From positions 310,001-374,000 of the forward strand of contig JACJYT010000003.1 in assembly GCA_020635975.1 (NCBI GenBank): a stretch of DNA of 64,000 bases. The letters run 5' to 3'. The notes under the pieces are model-generated. The model was given only the letters and a program-made list of their open reading frames with translations, was not told the origin of the DNA and did not search any database. This document shows positions 52,924 to 62,467 of this stretch, piece after piece (the stretch's first letter is position 1; the number at the start of each line of letters is the position of its first letter). The stretch comes from Chitinophagales bacterium. GTDB taxonomy: Bacteria > Bacteroidota > Bacteroidia > Chitinophagales > UBA8649. The position numbers and the translations under genes were made by a program.

Positions 52924-54420
52924 TTATTCAAATATTAGCATTCCAATTGTTCGGAGTTCTACCGCTTTCATCATTTCAGAGCCAGTTCCATTATCCAATA
53001 AAGCTTGGCATTCGTCTACTAATTCTTTTTTTAGTTTAGTTGCATTTTCCCTTAAGGAAACCTTGTTTATTTTTTTCAAAATTCTACAAATCTTTAATTG
53101 AAATGGGAAGTTATCAATAGAAAGTAGTTTTCTATAAATAGAATTGATTTCTGATTGGTAGAGTTCATAGGCATCCTTTTTAAACCAACTTATTGCTCTC
53201 AATAAGCGAATAGAAATGTATTCATCTCTAATTCTTTCATTGTGAACACCAAGGATGAAATCTTCTGAAATTTGTAGGGATTTTTCAAATTCTCCTCGCA
53301 GTAAATAAGCAATCATACAAGGAAGCAAGGCTTCGGGATGTTGAGATTTATTAAGGAAATTGCTTTTCATTAGTTGGTCTAGACGTTCTACGTCGGCATA
53401 ATCAAAATCTACGTCTTTGTTTAATACAAAATTCAAAATTCTTAAATGTAAAAGTCTGAAATTTAGTTTTTCAATAGCTTTTTCGGAGCTATATAAGCCT
53501 AAGATTTTTTCTAATCGTTTATAGGAAGCTATGAATAAATCGGGCATATGAAGGTAGCTAGCAACTACAGCAAAATTTTTAACAGTGACGCTTATATCAC
53601 CTAATTCTGACTCTCTACTATGTTTCGCTATATTACTGTCGAAATAATTTAAGTATTCTTGAATATAGTTTTCTATGTTTTCCATTTTCCCAGAGATCAT
53701 TTGCACTATAAAGCGATTGTTTGCAGCAACGCTGATATATAAGAAATTGCCCTGAGCCAACTGGATGATATGATTTGCCAGTTGAATTAGTTTTTCAGCC
53801 TCTTCCAGGTTGGTAGCACTCTTTTTAACGATGCCACCATTCTTATGAAAAAGCTCCTCTAGTTTTAAACTTAGTTTGTTTATTTCTATGGTTATGTTCA
53901 AATTTTTATTACTCGCATCCAGTTTTTCCAAATAATCATGCAAGGTTTCAAAATGTACGGATATATTGTTTTGTAATAAGGTACCTCTTATTTGATAAAT
54001 GTATGGTTTTAAGTAAATTAAATTGCACTCTTCCACAAAATTTTCCATTTGACACAATTTTTTTTCTGCTAAATCCGCTAGGTTTTTGTCCTTGAATAAC
54101 TCGTACTCTTCAAGCATGAAAAATAGCTTTTGTATATTCGTTCTATCCTTTCTGTAATCAATTAAGGTTTGACAAATAAGCTTAAATAAATTGTTCAGGG
54201 CAGCGTGAATTTTCGATTTGTGAGCGATATTAATTCCTCGTATTTTTTGTAAAGCCTGAATATCAAAATTACTTTGTTTATCTATTTCATCGAAAATGGA
54301 TATAAAGCTTTCGTTATTTTTATTATCCCTTTTAAATGCAAATTTTTTAAAATAGGCCTTTTCTGTGGCATCCATACTTTGAATTAATCGGTATACGGTG
54401 TGTTGCTTTGAATTTGACAT
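52924..54420 (-). CDS. Large helical protein of unknown function
   Basis: A 498-residue, almost wholly alpha-helical protein without signal peptide or membrane segments, beginning MSNSKQHTVYRLIQSMDATE and continuing KAYFKKFAFKRDNKNN. The helix-pair rhythm recalls TPR-like solenoids, but no consensus repeat is evident. I recall similar proteins in other Bacteroidota without a known function. It is convergent with the serpin gene and divergent from the T9SS type B gene across a 185-base AT-rich gap. Confidence 0.7.
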   Translation of the reverse strand: MSNSKQHTVYRLIQSMDATEKAYFKKFAFKRDNKNNESFISIFDEIDKQSNFDIQALQKIRGINIAHKSKIHAALNNLFKLICQTLIDYRKDRTNIQKLFFMLEEYELFKDKNLADLAEKKLCQMENFVEECNLIYLKPYIYQIRGTLLQNNISVHFETLHDYLEKLDASNKNLNITIEINKLSLKLEELFHKNGGIVKKSATNLEEAEKLIQLANHIIQLAQGNFLYISVAANNRFIVQMISGKMENIENYIQEYLNYFDSNIAKHSRESELGDISVTVKNFAVVASYLHMPDLFIASYKRLEKILGLYSSEKAIEKLNFRLLHLRILNFVLNKDVDFDYADVERLDQLMKSNFLNKSQHPEALLPCMIAYLLRGEFEKSLQISEDFILGVHNERIRDEYISIRLLRAISWFKKDAYELYQSEINSIYRKLLSIDNFPFQLKICRILKKINKVSLRENATKLKKELVDECQALLDNGTGSEMMKAVELRTIGMLIFE

Positions 54421-54605
54421 CTTAAATTGGAATATTTTAGTTGTAAATAATTGATTTTAAGCTTCTTATATACTTAATTAAGTCTTGTTAACTTTGAATT
54501 TACTAAAAAATTGTATTGATGTACTTAAAGTACTTCAATATTTTTGATAGATGCTAAAACTAAGCCCTCTTGGAAGTTCATTCTAAGGCAAATAGGGCAT
54601 AATGG

Positions 54606-56162
54606 ATGATGATGAAAAAGCTTTCTTCCCATATGGTAAGCCCTTTGGTTTTAATTATAAGTTTACTTTGCTTTCGAGTAAGCCTGAATGCTCAAGTTTT
54701 TCTTAATGGGGCTCTCGTACATAGTAATTCGAATTCCCTCATATATGTTCAAACGGATTCCTTAATAATAAATGGCGAGTCCTATTTTTTGCAAGAAGGT
54801 GAACTTTATATTGATAAGGATTTAATAATTCTAGATGGAAATTTAAACATCGATGGTTTAGTAGATGTTGAGGGGAATATATTAAATAATGATAGTTTAG
54901 TAGGCCTAAGCGCTTCTAGCGAGATTCATCTTAAGGGGAATTGGACGAACAATCAATTTTTTAGTGCGGGTTTAAATTCTACATATTTAGACGGTAATGT
55001 TCAACTTATTAGTGGATCAGCTGTAAGCAATTTTTACAATCTAATAAATCTAGGCAGCTTATTGGATGTCAAACGACTTGTTGGGGTTAATTCTATTGTC
55101 TTAAATCAATTAGATCTAGGAGATGTTGAGTTTGCAACAGATGGGCATACCCTCACTGTTCTAAATCCAAACATTAATGCTATCCTACGCAATAATGGTT
55201 TTGTAAGCAGTATAGATTCTGGTAGACTAGAAAGATTGGTTAACAGTACGCAGCCCTATCTTTTTCCTACGGGTTCTAGCTTAGGGGTGCTACGCTACAG
55301 ACCCATTGAGATTAGACCAACTACCAATTTAGTAGATACTTTTGGCGTTCGCTTGGCAAATGTGAATGCCACTAATGAAGGCTATGATGTGCTTAAATTA
55401 AGTGATTCTCTATGTGCTGTTAATCCTAGTTTTTATCATCGGATTTATGGCAATACCGAAGCGGATATTAGTATGTTTTACCTTCCTCAAGAAGATGGAA
55501 ACTGGGATGCAATGGCTCAATGGCAGATGCTCGATGAATGGGATAAATTACCTCAAGAAATAAATTCGAATGCAGGACAATTTTCTAGTTTAAGAATTAA
55601 TGCATGGAGTAATTTTGAGGAGAACGCTTTTGCTTTAGGAATCCAAAAACCTTATCTTGATTTGGTAGATACCCTACAAGTCGATTTAGGACAAAGTTTG
55701 CTTTTGAGTCCAACTTATGTTGGCGCTAATCCAAGCCAGGTTTTATGGTTCCCCTTTGATGAGATTGCTTGTCCTAATTGCTTAGAAACAGAAATTGAGC
55801 CTAGTATAAGCCAGTATTACAACTTGGAGATTAGTGTAAATCAGCATTGTCGTATAGTGGATAGTGTGCTTATTCTTGTAAATCCAGGTTCTCTATTCTT
55901 ACCTACTGGATTTTCGCCAAATTCAGATGGAGTAAATGATTTATTTTATCCTCTCAACAACAACTTAGATTATTATTTGATAAAGATTTTTAATCGCTGG
56001 GGAGAGCTTGTTTATTTTGGTAATGAGCTTGGATCTGCTTGGGATGGAACTTATAAAGGACGTAATGCTGAAATCGGAGTTTATAGCTTTTACTCAGAAT
56101 ATAGATTTAAGAATAATACTGCCGTCGAATCCTTAAATGGAAACGTCACGCTAATTAGATAA
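54606..56162 (+). CDS. T9SS type B (gliding-motility-associated C-terminal domain) protein
   Basis: A 518-residue secreted protein with a signal peptide ending at SLNAQ. The body is a beta-helix-like adhesin region (LDGNLNIDGLVDVEGNILNN, HLKGNWTNNQFFSAGLNST). The C-terminal 90 residues are the CHU_C / type B sorting domain: FLPTGFSPNSDGVNDLF, then IKIFNRWGELVYFGN and WDGTYKGRNAEIGVYSFY. It is likely displayed on the surface, often with a PorP/SprF partner, which is not seen here. The giant repeat gene starts 11 bases downstream, so the two probably form one operon. Confidence 0.88.
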   Translation: MMMKKLSSHMVSPLVLIISLLCFRVSLNAQVFLNGALVHSNSNSLIYVQTDSLIINGESYFLQEGELYIDKDLIILDGNLNIDGLVDVEGNILNNDSLVGLSASSEIHLKGNWTNNQFFSAGLNSTYLDGNVQLISGSAVSNFYNLINLGSLLDVKRLVGVNSIVLNQLDLGDVEFATDGHTLTVLNPNINAILRNNGFVSSIDSGRLERLVNSTQPYLFPTGSSLGVLRYRPIEIRPTTNLVDTFGVRLANVNATNEGYDVLKLSDSLCAVNPSFYHRIYGNTEADISMFYLPQEDGNWDAMAQWQMLDEWDKLPQEINSNAGQFSSLRINAWSNFEENAFALGIQKPYLDLVDTLQVDLGQSLLLSPTYVGANPSQVLWFPFDEIACPNCLETEIEPSISQYYNLEISVNQHCRIVDSVLILVNPGSLFLPTGFSPNSDGVNDLFYPLNNNLDYYLIKIFNRWGELVYFGNELGSAWDGTYKGRNAEIGVYSFYSEYRFKNNTAVESLNGNVTLIR

Positions 56163-56173
56163 ATATTACCATT

Positions 56174-56977
56174 ATGAAGAAATTTTTACTATTGCTGCTT
56201 GTTCCCTTTATATTTCTTGGACTTAAAGCCCAAGATAATGTTGGTATAGGAACACTAACGCCAAATCCAAACGCTTTGGTAGATATGTCTACCACGAACA
56301 AAGGTCTCTTAATACCGAGGTTAACAACAGTGCAGCGACTGGCAATTGTTAGCGCTGGAGTGGCAGATCAAGCCTTGTTAGTGTACGATACGGATTTAGA
56401 CATCTTCTTCTATTGGGATGGAACTCAATGGATAGGATTCCCACTTGATAATGATCCGACTAATGAATTACAGAGTTTTAGTTATGATGCAGATAGTATT
56501 TATCTTTCTGGAGGGAATGCCATTGCCATTAGCGAATTAGCTATCGCTGGACCGCAAGGCCCGGCAGGTCCACAAGGCCCGGCAGGCTTGGATGGAGTAG
56601 ATGGCGCTCAAGGCCCGGCAGGTCCACAAGGACCACAGGGTGATCCTGCTACCGATGATCAAACACTAAGCTTATCGAACGATACCTTATACATTGCCGA
56701 TGGAAACTTTGTTGTGCTAAGCGACAATGTAAACGATGCCGATGCTGACCCAACAAACGAGCTACAAACTTTAAGTTTTGATACGGATAGTTTGTATTTG
56801 AGCAATGGCGGAAGTATTGCTCTAACGGAACTTAGTAACTCTTTTGTTTTAAACGATAGTACCTTGGTCATTAATGGTGACACCCTCATTCTAGCAGGAG
56901 GCAGCGGAGTAGATACCGACGATCAAACACTAAGCTTATCGAACGATACCGTACATGAAACTTGGAGTTGCTTATAA
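56174..56977 (+). CDS. Giant repetitive surface protein, N-terminal fragment
   Basis: Signal peptide MKKFLLLLLVPFIFLGLKAQ, then a tail-fibre-like head: DNVGIGTLTPNPNALVDMS, GLLIPRLTTVQRLAIVS and YWDGTQWIGFPLDNDPTNEL. This is the pattern common at the N-terminus of repetitive Bacteroidota surface proteins. A short collagen-like patch (GPQGPAGPQGPAGLDGVDG) is at residues about 125-157, followed by the first 88-residue repeat. The frame breaks at about 56955 where small deletions begin, so the stop at 56977 is probably artefactual. All fragments to 64000 belong to this gene. Confidence 0.75.
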   Translation: MKKFLLLLLVPFIFLGLKAQDNVGIGTLTPNPNALVDMSTTNKGLLIPRLTTVQRLAIVSAGVADQALLVYDTDLDIFFYWDGTQWIGFPLDNDPTNELQSFSYDADSIYLSGGNAIAISELAIAGPQGPAGPQGPAGLDGVDGAQGPAGPQGPQGDPATDDQTLSLSNDTLYIADGNFVVLSDNVNDADADPTNELQTLSFDTDSLYLSNGGSIALTELSNSFVLNDSTLVINGDTLILAGGSGVDTDDQTLSLSNDTVHETWSCL

Positions 56978-57260
56978 TGTAAACGATGATGCTGACCAAC
57001 AAACGAGCTACAAACTTAAGTTTTGATACGGATAAGGATTTGGCTGGTATGCCATTTCTGACAAGCACAAGATGGACTGGTGCGATGATCAAAACCAACT
57101 AGCGCAAGTATGGACTACTTTAACGATTGATACAGATGGTATTGCCGATTTAGGAAGCTTGGCGGTAGGATTAGATAGTATCTATGGACAAGGAGATTCT
57201 TTAGTTTTAGTGAGCAATGGCGGTCTAGATACTGCTTATGAATTTAGGAGCAAGTACCGA
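56956..57260 (+). other. Deletion-riddled repeat copy (probable consensus error)
   Basis: Aligns to the 399-bp variant module but lacks many single bases, mostly in homopolymers (for example GACCAAC for GACCCAAC and AAACTTAAG for AAACTTTAAG). The frame is lost at its start and regained at its end. Confidence 0.65.
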
Positions 57261-59397
57261 TACCGACGATCAAACATTAAGCTTGTCGAACGATACCTTG
57301 TACATTGCAGATGGGAACTTTGTTGTGCTAAGCGATAATGTCAACGATGCCGATGCTGACCCAACAAACGAGCTACAAACTTTAAGTTTTGATACAGATA
57401 GTTTGTATTTGAGCAATGGCGGAAGTATTGCTTTAACGGAACTGAGTAACTCTTTTGTTTTAAACGATAGTACCTTGGTCATCAATGGTGACACCCTCAT
57501 TCTAGCAGGAGGCAGTGGAGTAGATACCGATGATCAAACATTAAGTTTATCGAACGATACCTTATACATTGCCGACGGGAACTTTGTTGTGCTAAGCGAC
57601 AATGTAAATGATGCGGATGCTGATCCAACAAACGAGCTACAAACTTTAAGTTTTGATACGGATAGTTTGTATTTGAGTAATGGTAATGCTATTTCTTTAA
57701 CAAGTATACAAGATGGAACTGGCAGCGATGATCAAAACCTAACTAGCGCGAATTTAAGTGGCACTACTTTAACGATTGATATAGAGAATGGAAACTCGGT
57801 AAGTGTGGATTTAGGAAGCTTGGCGGTAGGACTAGATAGTATCTATGGACAAGGAGATTCCTTAGTTTTAGTGAGTAATGGTGGTCTAGATACTGCTTAT
57901 GTAAATTTAGGAGCAAGCACCGATACCGACGATCAAACCCTAAGTTTATCGAACGATACCTTATACATTGCCGACGGAAATTTTGTTGTGCTAAGCGATA
58001 ATGTCAACGATGCGGATGCTGATCCAACAAACGAGCTACAAACTTTGAGTTTTGATACGGATAGTTTGTATTTGAGTAATGGTGGAAGTATTGCTTTAAC
58101 GGAACTGAGTAACTCTTTTGTTTTAAACGATAGTACCTTGGTCATCAATGGCGACACGCTTATTCTAGCCGGAGGTAGTGGAGTAGATACCGATGATCAA
58201 ACACTGAGCTTATCAAACGATACCTTATACATTGCAGACGGAAACTTTGTGGTGCTAAGCGACAATGTCAACGATGCGGATGCTGACCCAACGAACGAGT
58301 TACAAACTTTAAGTTTTGATACGGATAGTTTGTATTTGAGTAATGGTGGAAGTATTGCTATATCAGAACTCACTAACTCTTTAGTTTTAAACGATAGTAC
58401 CTTGGTCATCAATGGCGACACGCTCATTCTAGCAGGAGGTGGTGGAGTAGATACCGACGATCAAACATTAAGCTTATCGAACGATACCTTATACATTGCC
58501 GACGGGAACTTTGTGGTGTTAAACGACAATGTAAATGATGCGGATGCTGATCCAACAAACGAGCTACAAACTTTAAGTTTTGATACAGATAGTTTGTATT
58601 TGAGTAATGGCGGAAGTATTGCTTTAACGGAACTGAGTAACTCTTTTGTTTTAAACGATAGTACCTTGGTCATCAATGGCGACACGCTTATTTTAGCCGG
58701 AGGTGGTGGAGTAGATACCGACGATCAAACACTAAGCTTATCGAATGATACCTTATACATTTCCGACGGAAACTTTGTGGTGTTAAGCGACAATGTCAAC
58801 GATGCGGATGCTGACCCAACAAACGAGCTACAAACTTTAAGTTTTGATACGGATAGTTTGTATTTAAGTAATGGCGGAAGTATTGCTTTAACGGAACTCA
58901 GTAACTCTTTTGTTTTAAACGATAGTACCTTGGTCATCAATGGTGACACCCTCATTCTAGCAGGAGGTGGTGGAGTAGATACCGATGATCAAACACTGAG
59001 CTTATCAAACGATACCTTATACATTGCAGACGGAAACTTTGTGGTGCTAAGCGACAATGTAAATGATGCCGATGCTGACCCAACGAACGAGTTACAAACT
59101 TTAAGTTTTGATACGGATAGTTTGTATTTGAGTAATGGTGGAAGTATTGCTATATCAGAACTCACTAACTCTTTAGTTTTAAACGATAGTACCTTGGTCA
59201 TCAATGGCGACACGCTCATTCTAGCAGGAGGCAGTGGAGTAGATACCGACGATCAAACATTAAGCTTATCGAACGATACCTTATACATTGCCGACGGGAA
59301 CTTTGTGGTGCTAAGTGATAATGTAAACGATGCGGATGTGACAAAACGAGCTACAAACTTAAGTTTTTACAATAGTTTTGAATGGCGGAATATTTAA
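57238..59397 (+). CDS. Giant repetitive surface protein, central repeat fragment
   Basis: An open frame of 719 residues made of successive 88-residue modules and one 133-residue variant. The apparent ATG at 57238 is created by loss of two bases from TATGTAAATTT, which elsewhere reads TYR-VAL-ASN; it is therefore not a real start. Modules are rich in Asp, Asn, Ser and Thr (NVNDADADPTNELQ) and may bind calcium, as expected for an elongated beta-solenoid stalk. After about 59335 the frame runs into damaged sequence and a chance stop. Confidence 0.65.
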   Translation: MNLGASTDTDDQTLSLSNDTLYIADGNFVVLSDNVNDADADPTNELQTLSFDTDSLYLSNGGSIALTELSNSFVLNDSTLVINGDTLILAGGSGVDTDDQTLSLSNDTLYIADGNFVVLSDNVNDADADPTNELQTLSFDTDSLYLSNGNAISLTSIQDGTGSDDQNLTSANLSGTTLTIDIENGNSVSVDLGSLAVGLDSIYGQGDSLVLVSNGGLDTAYVNLGASTDTDDQTLSLSNDTLYIADGNFVVLSDNVNDADADPTNELQTLSFDTDSLYLSNGGSIALTELSNSFVLNDSTLVINGDTLILAGGSGVDTDDQTLSLSNDTLYIADGNFVVLSDNVNDADADPTNELQTLSFDTDSLYLSNGGSIAISELTNSLVLNDSTLVINGDTLILAGGGGVDTDDQTLSLSNDTLYIADGNFVVLNDNVNDADADPTNELQTLSFDTDSLYLSNGGSIALTELSNSFVLNDSTLVINGDTLILAGGGGVDTDDQTLSLSNDTLYISDGNFVVLSDNVNDADADPTNELQTLSFDTDSLYLSNGGSIALTELSNSFVLNDSTLVINGDTLILAGGGGVDTDDQTLSLSNDTLYIADGNFVVLSDNVNDADADPTNELQTLSFDTDSLYLSNGGSIAISELTNSLVLNDSTLVINGDTLILAGGSGVDTDDQTLSLSNDTLYIADGNFVVLSDNVNDADVTKRATNLSFYNSFEWRNI

Positions 59398-61681
59398 CTG
59401 AGCTTTTGTTTAAACGATAGACTACAATGCACACGCTTATTTTGCGGAGGTGGGGAACCGACGATCAAACACTAAGCATCGAATGATACTTATACATTGA
59501 CGGAACTTGTGCTGGACATGTAAACGTGCAGATGGGATCCAACAAACGAGCTACAAACTTAAGTTTTGATACAGATAGTTTGTATTTAAGTAATACTTTT
59601 TGAATGGCATTCAAGATGAACGGAAACAGATGATCAAAACTAACTAGCGCAATTTAGGAACAACTTAACCATCGATATAGAAATGGTAACCTTAGTTGAT
59701 TTTAGGTTGCAATTAATATATCTGACAAGGAGATTCCTTATTTTAGTGAGCAATGGCGGTAGATACTGTTGAATTAGGCGCGAATCTAATACCGACGATC
59801 AAACACTAAGCTTATCGAACGATACCTTATACATTGCCGACGGAACCTTTGTGGTGCTAAACGACAATGTAAATGATGCGGATGCTGATCCAACAAACGA
59901 GCTACAAACTTTAAGTTTGATACGGATAGTTTGTATTTGAGTATACGTGTTTATGCGAAGTATTGCTTTAAGGAACTGAGTAATCTTGTTTAAACGATAG
60001 TACTCATCAAGGACACCTCATTCTAGCAGAGGGGTGATTACCGAAGATCAAACAGTTATCGAACGATACCATACATTGCACGAACTTGTGCAGGACAATG
60101 TAAATATGCGATCTATCAACAAACAGCTACAAACTTAAGTTTTGATACGATGTTTATTTGGAATGGAATGCATTTTACAAGTACAGATGGAACGGCGATG
60201 ATCAAAACCTAACTAGCGCAGTTTATGGAACTACTATCTAACATGATATAGAGAATGGAAACTCGGTAAGTGTGGATTTAGGAAGCTTGGCGGTAGGATT
60301 AGATAGTATCTATGGACAAGGAGATTCCTTAGTATTAGTGAGTAATGGTGGTCTAGATACTGCTTATGTAAATTTAGGAGCAAGCACCGATACCGATGAT
60401 CAAACACTTTTATCGAACGATACCTATACATTGCCGACGGAACTTTGTTGTGCTAAGCGAATGTAACGTGGATGCTGAAACAAACGAGCTACAAACTTTA
60501 AGTTTGATACGGAAGTTTGTATTTGAGTAATGGCGGAAGTATTGCTTTAACGGAACTCAGTAACTCTTTTGTTTAAACGATAGTACCTTGGTCATCAATG
60601 GCGATACCTCATTCTAGCAGGAGGCAGTGGAGTAGATAAGATCAAACGATCGAACATAAGTTACTTGCCGACGGAACTTTGTAACGATGTAAAGATGCGA
60701 TGCTGACCCAACAAACGAGCTACAAACTTTAAGTTTTGATACAGATAGTTTGTATTTGAGCAATGGCGGAAGTATTGCTAACGAACTAAGTAACTCTTTT
60801 TTAAACGATATACCTTGGTCATCAATGGGACCCATTCTAGCAGGAGGTGGGATACCGACGTCTAGCATCCAGACGATACCTTTACATTGATGGGAACGAG
60901 CAGATGTAAATGATGCATTGACCAAAAACGGACAAACAGTTTTGATACAGATGGTTGTATTTGAGCATAAGCGAAGTTGCTAACGGAACTAGTAACTCTT
61001 GTTTTAAACGATATACCGGTCATCAATGGTGCACATTCTAGAGGAGGCAGCGGAGAAACTGATCAACTAAACGACGATACCATACATTTCGACGGTAAAC
61101 TCTTAATGATGAATGGAAACTCGGTGTCTAGGACCGGTAGGTTAGATAGATCCGACAAGGAGTTCTAGTTTAGGAGCAATGGCGGTCTAGATGATGTAAT
61201 TTAGCGCAAACACGAGATCAACACTGCATCGAACGGGCTCGACGGAACTTTGTGTGCTGAAATGTAAGATGCCGATGGATCAACAAAGCTAAACTTTAAG
61301 TTTGATACGGATAGTTTGTATTTGAAATGGCGAAGTATTTTAAGGACTCAGTAACCTTGTTTTAAACGATAGTACTGTCATCAATGGGATACGCTCATTT
61401 AGAAGGTGTAGTGATACCGACGATCAAACCCATTCAAGATATCATTGACGAACTTGTGTTAACGACAATTAAAATGCGATGGAAACAAAGATACAAACTG
61501 TTTATAATATTTGTTTGAGTCATTTTAACTATTCAGATGAACGCAGATATCAACTCTAGAAGTTAGGAACACAACCATCGATATGAAATGAACCGGTAAG
61601 TTCGATTAGCTAGCCGAGACAGTAGTATCAGGACAAGGAGATAGTTTAGTAAATGAGTCTAGATACCATGAATGAGACGAT
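59336..61681 (+). other. Heavily degraded part of the repeat array
   Basis: About 2.3 kb where the 264- and 399-bp modules are still recognisable but carry frequent small deletions and few insertions, so no frame stays open beyond about 60 codons. Damage deepens towards 61.0-61.6 kb, then the sequence becomes clean again at 61682. Roughly nine module copies are implied. No independent gene is supported here. Confidence 0.7.
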
Positions 61682-62467
61682 GACGATCAAACACTAAGCT
61701 TATCGAACGATACTTTATACATTGCCGACGGAAACTTTGTGGTGTTAAGCGACAATGTCAACGATGCGGATGCTGACCCAACAAACGAGCTACAAACTTT
61801 AAGTTTTGATACGGATAGTTTGTATTTGAGTAATGGCAATGCCATTTCTTTAACAAGTATACAAGATGGAACGGGAACAGATGATCAGAACCTAACTAGC
61901 GCCAGTTTAAGTGGAACTACCTTAACGATTGATATAGAGAATGGTAACTCGGTAAGTGTGGATTTAGGCAGTTTGGCGGTAGGATTAGATAGTATCTATG
62001 GACAAGGAGATTCCTTAGTATTGGTAAGCAATGGTGGTCTAGATACCGCTTATGTAAATTTAGGAGCAAGCACCGATACCGACGATCAAACACTAAGCTT
62101 ATCGAACGATACCCTATACATTTCCGAAGGGAACTTTGTTGTGCTAAGCGACAATGTAAACGATGCGGATGCTGACCCAACAAACGAGCTACAAACTTTA
62201 AGTTTTGATACAGATAGTTTGTATTTGAGCAATGGCGGAAGTATTGCGATAAATGATCTTGCAATTTTAGGACCGCAAGGACCAGTAGGACCACAAGGTC
62301 CAGCAGGCTTAGATGGAGCGGATGGTGCACAAGGCCCAGCAGGACCACAAGGTCCAGCAGGTTTAGATGGAGCAGATGGTGCACAAGGCCCAGCAGGACC
62401 ACAAGGCCCGGCAGGCTTAGATGGAGAGATGGCCACGAGGTCCAGCAGGAATGCAGATTGCAATTAG
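61682..62467 (+). CDS. Giant repetitive surface protein, third fragment
   Basis: A clean frame from 61682 (DDQTLSLSNDTLYIADGNFV) through a full variant module and a second 88-residue module into the start of the collagen-like tract (GPQGPVGPQGPAGLDGADGA) at about 62266. It lacks a start codon of its own; a GTG at 61739 is an internal valine. The stop at 62465 lies just after the sequence becomes irregular near 62430. Confidence 0.6.
   Translation, partial: DDQTLSLSNDTLYIADGNFVVLSDNVNDADADPTNELQTLSFDTDSLYLSNGNAISLTSIQDGTGTDDQNLTSASLSGTTLTIDIENGNSVSVDLGSLAVGLDSIYGQGDSLVLVSNGGLDTAYVNLGASTDTDDQTLSLSNDTLYISEGNFVVLSDNVNDADADPTNELQTLSFDTDSLYLSNGGSIAINDLAILGPQGPVGPQGPAGLDGADGAQGPAGPQGPAGLDGADGAQGPAGPQGPAGLDGEMATRSSRNADCN

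Larger units (their letters stand above)
56653..62250 (+). repeat. Tandem 264-bp (88-residue) coding repeats with interspersed 399-bp variant
   Basis: The module DDQTLSLSNDTLYIADGNFV ... DADPTNELQTLSFDTDSLYL ... LVINGDTLILAGGSGVD recurs every 264 bases: the GATCAAAC landmark is at about 57268, 57532, 57931, 58195, 58459, 58723, 58987 and 59251. One step is 399 bases, where a variant module (ISLTSIQDGTG ... VDLGSLAVGLDSIYGQGDSL) is inserted. Copies are nearly identical, indicating recent duplication or gene conversion. Confidence 0.92.

Noticed and set aside
54421..54605. Possible RNA gene in the AT-rich 185-base gap
   Set aside because: No stable stem, tRNA-like or known riboswitch pattern was visible; it is most likely promoter sequence for the two divergent genes.
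60234..61168. Several short frames on both strands in the damaged repeat zone
   Set aside because: They arise by chance from broken repeat modules; none has a plausible start or product.
59336..61681. Phase-variation or natural pseudogene explanation for the broken frames
   Set aside because: Hundreds of scattered small deletions beside nearly identical intact copies do not fit slipped-strand switching at one tract; sequence error is simpler, though not proven.
56653..62250. Regular repeats that could suggest a CRISPR array
   Set aside because: The repeat period is 264 or 399 bases, copies abut without unique spacers, and the sequence is coding; no cas genes are present.
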